Assembly: GCA_002451065.1 (NCBI GenBank)
Contig: DKBC01000341.1
Span: 1 to 19,168, forward strand
DNA length: 19,168 nt
Source of the DNA: Betaproteobacteria bacterium UBA6910
GTDB taxonomy: Bacteria; Pseudomonadota; Gammaproteobacteria; Burkholderiales; UBA6910
Direction of reading: 5' to 3'
The notes beneath the pieces were generated by a model. That model did no database searches. It was not told the origin of the DNA and worked only from the letters and a program-made list of their open reading frames with translations. Position numbers and translations under genes: made by a program. This document shows positions 14,494 through 19,168 of the stretch, piece by piece (position 1 is the first letter of the stretch; the number at the start of each line of letters is the position of its first letter).

Positions 14494-14649
14494 ATGGTGA
14501 AACCCAATTACGCATTCGCGAAACGCCAGAGGGACCTGGCCAAGAAGCAGAAGAAGGAGGAAAAACGGCAGCGGAAAGCCGAGGCCCAGCAGGAACGAGC
14601 TCAGCAGCCGCCGGCCGAACCGCCACCCGATGACAAGACCTCCAGCTGA
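14494..14649 (+). CDS. short basic conserved protein
   Basis: 51 residues from ATG 14494 with GGATGGG upstream. MVKPNYAFAKRQRDLAKKQKKEEKRQRK is extremely basic and helical; a Gln/Pro/Asp-rich tail follows. The MVKPNY-F-KRQR-LAKK pattern recurs, from memory, in small unannotated betaproteobacterial proteins, which supports a real gene despite its size. It may bind nucleic acid or ribosomes; that is inference from charge only. The reading frame is open upstream to 14440 but the added residues are unlike the family. Confidence 0.75.
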   Translation: MVKPNYAFAKRQRDLAKKQKKEEKRQRKAEAQQERAQQPPAEPPPDDKTSS

Positions 14650-15045
14650 CCCCCTGAGCGACCTTCGGTCTCAAAGGTAACCTGCGAGTCCACCGCGCTG
14701 TTCCCCGGGGAAAATTTAGGCAGGCGAGCCTCGTCGCCTCGGGCCTGCCAGGGACCCCGACCCCGGACAAGTACACGGGGCAATCACGATGGCCGGGCTT
14801 CCATGCGATAGCGTCGCCGGGATCAGGAATCTTCACGTTGCGGCATATTGGTACAGCCGCTTCGTATGGCGGAAGGCGGCGAAGGCGGCGCTAATTTGGG
14901 TTTGGCGCCCTGCGGTGCGTTGCCGACTGCGATGCCGAATGAATTGATTCTTGAGATGGACGCCTGTGCATGCCAGTGTTGCCACTGGCGCGGCATGAAT
15001 CGATGCCGACGACGTTGATCATAGCGGCCGTGAACGGAGGAAACG
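14650..15045. other. 396-nt gene-free region upstream of the phospholipase gene
   Basis: No convincing gene. It holds an imperfect GC hairpin at 14719-14749 (GGCAGGC/GCCTGCC outer stem), a GGC-rich stretch near 14875-14895, and two adjacent 18-nt hairpins at 14972-15008. I find no good sigma70 promoter; a promoter must nevertheless lie here or further upstream. Confidence 0.5.
14972..15008. promoter_or_regulatory. two adjacent 18-nt inverted repeats before the phospholipase gene
   Basis: GCCAGTG-TTGC-CACTGGC (14972-14989) and, one base later, CGGCAT-GAATCG-ATGCCG (14991-15008). Both are perfect. They lie 27 nt before the GGAGG ribosome binding site at 15036. They could be operators or a leader-RNA structure. 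Confidence 0.45.
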
Positions 15046-16944
15046 ATGCCTACGATTCGTTACGCCGGAGTCTTTGAAATCGACTATGAGGTCGTCCGCG
15101 TCGACGCGTTGAAGGTGACGGCGTACTTCGTGGTTCCCAAACCGCTGCCGAAGGCCGGGCGCTTGCGTCTCGGTGGGGGCACGCTCTCGCCGAGCAATCT
15201 AAGCCGTACGTTCCGGGTGAATGCCATGTCCACCCGCCTGCGCACCGGGTTCGCAGTATCCATGACGCTGGTCCTGGACGTGGCGGCGTCGACGGTGCGC
15301 GTTCAGGCCGGCGCGGAGGCCAAGGTGGCCGGACGAAACCTGCCGGGCAGCCCCTGGCGCGTGGACCAACGCTGGCCATTTGCGTGGCCGCGGGCGCCGC
15401 TGCGACCCCTGGGCAAGGCGCAGATCGCCCACGTGGTGGTGGTGATGATGGAGAACCGCTCTTTCGACAACCTCCTGGGCTGGCTCTACGCCGACAAGGG
15501 CAACCGCCCGCCGCGCAACATTCCTTCCCAGGCGCCGCCGACTTTCGACGGACTCGAACGGGAGCGCTACTGGAATCCCATCGACGCGGCCGACATTCGC
15601 AAGCCGGACGACCAGGTGCCGGAAAAGCGGCGCGCCTACGTCACGCAGCAGGCGCGATCGGCCAGCGTGCCCGACCCGGATCCCCACGAGCAGTTTCGCT
15701 ACATGAGCTACCAGTTGTTCGGCACGCAAAAACCGGGCAAGAACCAAACCGCCAACATGAAAGGCTTCGTGGTGGACTTCGCCGACGCCGTGCGCTCCAG
15801 CAAACAGCCCAAGGCCGATCCGCGGCTGATCATGGACTGCTTCAATCCGCGGCAGGTCCCCGTGCTCTCCGCACTGGCGCGCAACTACGCCGTGTGCGAT
15901 CGCTGGTTCGCTTCAGTGCCCTGCCAGACCTGGCCCAACCGGGCCTTTGTGCATGCAGGGACCTCCTGCGGCCGGGTGAACAACCTTGACAAGGACGTGG
16001 ACGACTGGACCCCGCCCAATCCCCTCTACTACAACACCCCCACCATCTTTAATGTCCTGCAGGCCCTCGGCGTCACCTGGAAGGTTTACGCCGACAGCAT
16101 CGTCACGCCCACGCTGACCCGGTCCCAGTTCGTGACCCAACTGGGCAGCCCGCTCCTGCAGGGGCATTTTCGCGGCTTCACCGACTTCTGCAACGACGCG
16201 GCGCTCGGCACGCTGCCTTCCTATTCCTTCGTCGAGCCCAGCTTCCTCGAGAAGAAGAACGACCAGCACCCTCCCCACGACGTGATGGCGGGGGACCGCT
16301 TCCTGTACGAGGTATGGAAGGCTGTGAGCACGGGGCCGGGCTGGCGCAACACCCTGATGGTGATCACCTACGACGAGCACGGCGGCTGCTACGACCACGT
16401 GCCGACGCCATGGGGGGCAATCAGACCGGACGCCAGCAAGCCCCAGAAGCCCTTCGGCTTCGACCGCTACGGGGTGCGGGTGCCGGCGGTGCTGGTGTCG
16501 CCCTGGATCGAACCCGGGACGGTGTTCCGCGCACCCGGAAAGGGCGCGGAGTACGACCACACGTCGATCCTCGCTACCCTGCGCGAGTGGCAGGATCTCT
16601 CGCGCCGGGCTCGCGGGAAATGGCTGAAGAGCCGGCGCATCGCCGGAGCCCCGACCCTGGCGCCGGTGCTCACCCGGGGCAGGCCGCGCACCGAGCTGCC
16701 CGACATCCCGAGGCCACGCCCCCTCCTGAAGGCCGCGCCGGCGCGGCGGGACGCCCGCCTCAACTCGATCCAGAGCGGGGTGGTGGCGGCGGCCCTCATG
16801 GGCGACAACGTGACCCGGGCCAAGTATGAGAAGGCAGTGCGCCAGATCGCGCGCATGCGCAAGCAGGACGCGGCGCTGGCGCGGCTGGAGGGCAAGCCCA
16901 GGGCCGCGGTGAAGCGTGCCCGCGCCAAGTCCCGGGCGCGATGA
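15046..16944 (+). CDS. phospholipase C / acid phosphatase superfamily phosphoesterase
   Basis: 632 residues; GGAGG stands 5 nt before ATG 15046. The catalytic domain (about 128-530) matches the PLC/AcpA alkaline-phosphatase-like fold: IAHVVVVMMENRSFDNLLG (metal ligands E136, N137), CQTWPNRAF (T295, expected nucleophile), HPPHD (408-412) and TYDEHGGCYDHVPTP (D443, E444). Enzymes of this fold hydrolyse phospholipid headgroups or other phosphate esters. Two features are odd. There is no signal peptide or Tat motif, though relatives are normally exported. And the first 125 residues form an extra beta-rich region (VRVDALKVTAYFVVP, VSMTLVLDVAASTVRVQAG) that I do not recognise. A basic C-terminal tail of about 100 residues ends in RAKSRAR. 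The next gene starts 46 nt on and likely belongs to the same operon. Confidence 0.93.
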   Translation: MPTIRYAGVFEIDYEVVRVDALKVTAYFVVPKPLPKAGRLRLGGGTLSPSNLSRTFRVNAMSTRLRTGFAVSMTLVLDVAASTVRVQAGAEAKVAGRNLPGSPWRVDQRWPFAWPRAPLRPLGKAQIAHVVVVMMENRSFDNLLGWLYADKGNRPPRNIPSQAPPTFDGLERERYWNPIDAADIRKPDDQVPEKRRAYVTQQARSASVPDPDPHEQFRYMSYQLFGTQKPGKNQTANMKGFVVDFADAVRSSKQPKADPRLIMDCFNPRQVPVLSALARNYAVCDRWFASVPCQTWPNRAFVHAGTSCGRVNNLDKDVDDWTPPNPLYYNTPTIFNVLQALGVTWKVYADSIVTPTLTRSQFVTQLGSPLLQGHFRGFTDFCNDAALGTLPSYSFVEPSFLEKKNDQHPPHDVMAGDRFLYEVWKAVSTGPGWRNTLMVITYDEHGGCYDHVPTPWGAIRPDASKPQKPFGFDRYGVRVPAVLVSPWIEPGTVFRAPGKGAEYDHTSILATLREWQDLSRRARGKWLKSRRIAGAPTLAPVLTRGRPRTELPDIPRPRPLLKAAPARRDARLNSIQSGVVAAALMGDNVTRAKYEKAVRQIARMRKQDAALARLEGKPRAAVKRARAKSRAR

Positions 16945-16994
16945 GCGCAGTACGGGCGCCGGGAACTTGCGGTTTTTGCGAGGCGCTGCGTTGA
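16941..16994 (+). other. 17-codon coupling mini-ORF between phospholipase and giant gene
   Basis: ATG 16941 overlaps the phospholipase stop (ATGA), and its own TGA (16992-16994) overlaps the TTG start of the next gene (TTGA). The peptide would be MSAVRAPGTCGFCEALR. It may keep ribosomes moving across the 46-nt gap. No good ribosome binding site of its own; it could be chance. Confidence 0.25.
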
Positions 16995-19168
16995 GCGAAG
17001 CAAGCCCGCCTCTCAAGCGCTTCATACGCATCGGGCGGCTGTCGCTGGCGTCTGTCGCCGAAGCCCTGGCGCAGGTTCCGCCCGAGCAGCCGGTGCAGAT
17101 CTGCGCCGATGAACTGGTCATGGACTGCTCCGTGGAGCTTCCGGTGCGCGCTTTGGACCTGCACGCCCGGATGCTCGACTGCCCCGCGCCCGCGACCTTC
17201 TCCTATTCCGGTTCGGATGCACCCGCATCCTGGCGCATCTTTGTCGGGCGCATGGAGGGTGAAGCGGCAGGGACGTTTGAACTGCGGTTCATGGGCCTCA
17301 AGGCGCCCCTGGATGCCCCTGCGTCGAGGCCCCAGGGCTTTGGGCTGAGTTTCGCGCCGGAAGAGGAGTCCCGGGTCGAGATGACCGAACTGGCCGATCT
17401 GCCCGGCGATCCGCTTGTGCTGACCGGCGTGCTGCAATCCGCCCGTTCTCTCCGCGTGCGCGCCCCGGATGATGCAGCGGAGCGGGCCCGCTGGGTGGTC
17501 AACGGGACCGTGGGCGACCCGGCGCAGGCACGGCTGTTCGCGGAGAGCATGCAGCTCCTCAGCATGCTGCGTTCGCCGGCGCGGCGATTCGCGCTGGTGC
17601 CCTATCTGGACCGCAAGCTCTACGTGACCCAGGCCGAGGCGCTGGTGGAGGCCCTGGAAGCCGTGGAGACCGATCTGCGAGTGGTGGACGACCGGCAGCA
17701 TGATCTCGAGGCGCGCAAAAAGACGGCCCAAAGCCTGCTCGCCCGGGTGGCCAACGCGGCCCGGCTGTCGCAGCATCTGTATGATCAAAGCGAAAGAAAC
17801 CTCGACGAGTCGCGCACCGTGCTGACCGAAAAGGACAAGCTGCTCACGTCTCAGCTGGACGACGTAAACCGGGCCAACGACGAATTCGAAAAGGGACTCG
17901 AACGCTGGAAGCGGGAGCAGATCATCTGGGCCTCGCTCAAGGCGGCGGTGGGAATCGGCATCGCCGTCGCCTCGGTATGCACGGCGAATCCCGCCGGGGC
18001 GGCCGCCGGGGCGGCCGCCGCGACCGAGGCGGGCGCCGCGGCCGCGACCGCGGCGGGACGCATCGCCAAATTGATCGCCGCGATCAAGCGCCTGGTCGAC
18101 GCGGTGGGTGGGGTGGAGTCCCTGAAGAATATCCTGGACGGGCTCAACCAGGTGCGCGAGGCGGTGGCGGCGGGCATTTCCGCCGCGGAACTGGCGGCCA
18201 GGATCCAGGGCGAGGGCAGGGCGCTGCCGGAGGTTGGCTCGGATATCGCAGCCGAGGACTGGGACCTGATCGTGGAGGACCTGGGCCCGCTGCTGCAGCC
18301 GGCCATTGAAGGAGGTGTGCCGGGGGCGGAGGACTACCTCAGGGAGCTGCGCAAGCTGGCCATTCGCGGCAAGGCGAAGTTCTTCGCCCAGGAACATGTC
18401 ATCGAGGATGCCCAGCGCTTCCTGCAGATGGTGTGGACCCGGGAGCGGGACGAGGCGGACCATGCCGCGACGCAGGCCGAGATCGCGGCCATCGCCGCCG
18501 GTGAACCGCTCCAGGAATCCCTGCGCCTGCGATTCGAGCGGGCGCGGGACGACATCAAGACGCGGGTGGTGCTCGCCATCGACAACATCGCTGCTGCCCA
18601 CCACTATTTCGCCCTGGACGAGGGCCAGGCGCAGGCCGATCCGTCCATGAGCACGGCGGACCTGCGCGGCGCGCTGGGTCGCGCCGCCGACGATCTGGTG
18701 CAGGCCTTCGAGCGCTTCGATCCGCGGCCTCAATCCTGGAATCAGCAGCTTCTGGTGCCTCTCAGCGCGGCGGACCGCCAGCAATTCGCGACCCGCGGAA
18801 CGTTATCCATCAACGTGAAGATGGACCGCGCGGAGTTTTCCGACTACGGGCGCGTCCGGGTTTCCCAGGTGCGGGCCTACCTGCGGGGCGCGCGCTGTAC
18901 CCCGGGAAATAAAGTTCTGATGCAACTGTCAACCAGCGACCACTACCGGGACCGCTACGGCACGCCTAATCCCCGGCCCTTCGATTTCGCGGGCAGGCCA
19001 CTGCGCCTGCATTTCGGCTACCGGCACCGGAGCGGGGTCACCCAGTTGCCGTTGGATGGAGATCCGGAGGATTCAGTGGAGGTGAGCGATGGCGGAGTGC
19101 CCATTGACAAGATCGATGACGTCTATTTCCAGCCGACTCCCTTCACCGAGTGGCGGGTGAGCCTACCC
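16991..19168 (+). CDS. large helical protein with hydrophobic segment, alpha-pore-forming-toxin-like layout (partial)
   Basis: An open frame of 726 codons continues past the right edge. It starts at TTG 16991, with GAGG 7 nt upstream; no in-frame ATG appears before about 17119. Residues 1-170 look beta-rich (VQICADELVMDCSVELPV, ALDLHARML). About 190-310 is long charged helix or coiled coil (EALVEALEAVETDLRVVDD, LDDVNRANDEFEKGLERWKR). About 311-370 holds the only hydrophobic stretch (IIWASLKAAVGIGIAVASV, then an Ala/Gly-rich run). More long helices follow to about 600. From about 604 a beta domain begins (LSINVKMDRAEFSDYGRVRV, QVRAYLRGARC, FTEWRVSL). Helices, a hydrophobic hairpin-like segment, then helices is the plan of ClyA/HBL/Cry6-type alpha-pore-forming toxins, and the last domain recalls lectin-like beta modules. 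I recognise no named family; the toxin reading is inference. Confidence 0.85.
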   Translation, partial: MSEASPPLKRFIRIGRLSLASVAEALAQVPPEQPVQICADELVMDCSVELPVRALDLHARMLDCPAPATFSYSGSDAPASWRIFVGRMEGEAAGTFELRFMGLKAPLDAPASRPQGFGLSFAPEEESRVEMTELADLPGDPLVLTGVLQSARSLRVRAPDDAAERARWVVNGTVGDPAQARLFAESMQLLSMLRSPARRFALVPYLDRKLYVTQAEALVEALEAVETDLRVVDDRQHDLEARKKTAQSLLARVANAARLSQHLYDQSERNLDESRTVLTEKDKLLTSQLDDVNRANDEFEKGLERWKREQIIWASLKAAVGIGIAVASVCTANPAGAAAGAAAATEAGAAAATAAGRIAKLIAAIKRLVDAVGGVESLKNILDGLNQVREAVAAGISAAELAARIQGEGRALPEVGSDIAAEDWDLIVEDLGPLLQPAIEGGVPGAEDYLRELRKLAIRGKAKFFAQEHVIEDAQRFLQMVWTRERDEADHAATQAEIAAIAAGEPLQESLRLRFERARDDIKTRVVLAIDNIAAAHHYFALDEGQAQADPSMSTADLRGALGRAADDLVQAFERFDPRPQSWNQQLLVPLSAADRQQFATRGTLSINVKMDRAEFSDYGRVRVSQVRAYLRGARCTPGNKVLMQLSTSDHYRDRYGTPNPRPFDFAGRPLRLHFGYRHRSGVTQLPLDGDPEDSVEVSDGGVPIDKIDDVYFQPTPFTEWRVSLP

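Noticed and set aside
12945..14507. A 520-codon minus-strand open frame opposite the Ldh2-family gene
   Set aside because: Antisense shadow; the plus strand holds all Ldh2 motifs.
15913..17121. A 402-codon minus-strand open frame opposite the end of the phospholipase gene
   Set aside because: Shadow frame, no recognisable protein features.
16796..18784. A 662-codon open frame on the minus strand opposite the giant gene
   Set aside because: The plus strand is open without stop for 726 codons to the window edge with coherent heptad-like helices and a ribosome binding site; the minus frame is an Arg/His/Gly-rich shadow.

Overview
The window is a high-GC chromosomal stretch that reads as betaproteobacterial (Burkholderiales/Nitrosomonadales-like). 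That placement is inference from the mix of families (DUF3597, DUF1330, a CorA/MscS pair, the MoaD plus BNR-repeat pair, the 'MVKPNY' basic small protein), strong Shine-Dalgarno sites and GC-rich codon use. No rRNA, tRNA, CRISPR array, insertion sequence or phage gene is visible.

Layout. 0-3.2 kb: a small uncharacterised protein, a DUF3597 protein, a CorA-type divalent metal transporter whose ribosome binding site lies inside a GC hairpin, and an MscS-type mechanosensitive channel. 3.15-3.93 kb: a gene-free, AT-richer region with three regularly spaced 18-bp dyads and a sigma70-like promoter. 3.9-5.8 kb: an exported repeat protein (two Ig-like repeats, one anchor-D-like domain, six FG-GAP/VCBS calcium-loop repeats). 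6.0-6.7 kb, minus strand: an exported proline-rich protein with a secretion/pilus-type accessory domain. 7.0-8.5 kb: a two-TM small protein, a paralogue of the first gene of the window, a DUF1330 protein and a small cupin.

8.5-11.3 kb is a decay zone around an intact class I FAD disulfide oxidoreductase. On the minus strand a BNR/WD40-like repeat gene has lost its start codon (ACG behind a perfect GGAGG) and most of its repeats, and the MoaD/ThiS-like gene coupled to it carries an in-frame TAG after nine codons. On the plus strand a VOC/glyoxalase-like gene is also split by an in-frame TAG.

11.3-14.7 kb: a two-TM K+-channel-like protein, a DedA membrane protein, a conserved cytoplasmic hypothetical, an Ldh2-family malate/lactate dehydrogenase and a short basic protein.

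15.0-19.2 kb is the most unusual part: a phospholipase C/acid-phosphatase superfamily enzyme without signal peptide but with an extra N-terminal domain. It is followed at 46 nt by a very large gene that starts at TTG and runs off the window. That gene encodes a beta-rich N-terminus, long helices flanking one hydrophobic Ala/Gly segment, and a beta-rich C-terminal domain, a layout reminiscent of alpha-pore-forming toxins. A phospholipase plus a putative membrane-active partner is the best candidate here for an undescribed system; that reading is inference.
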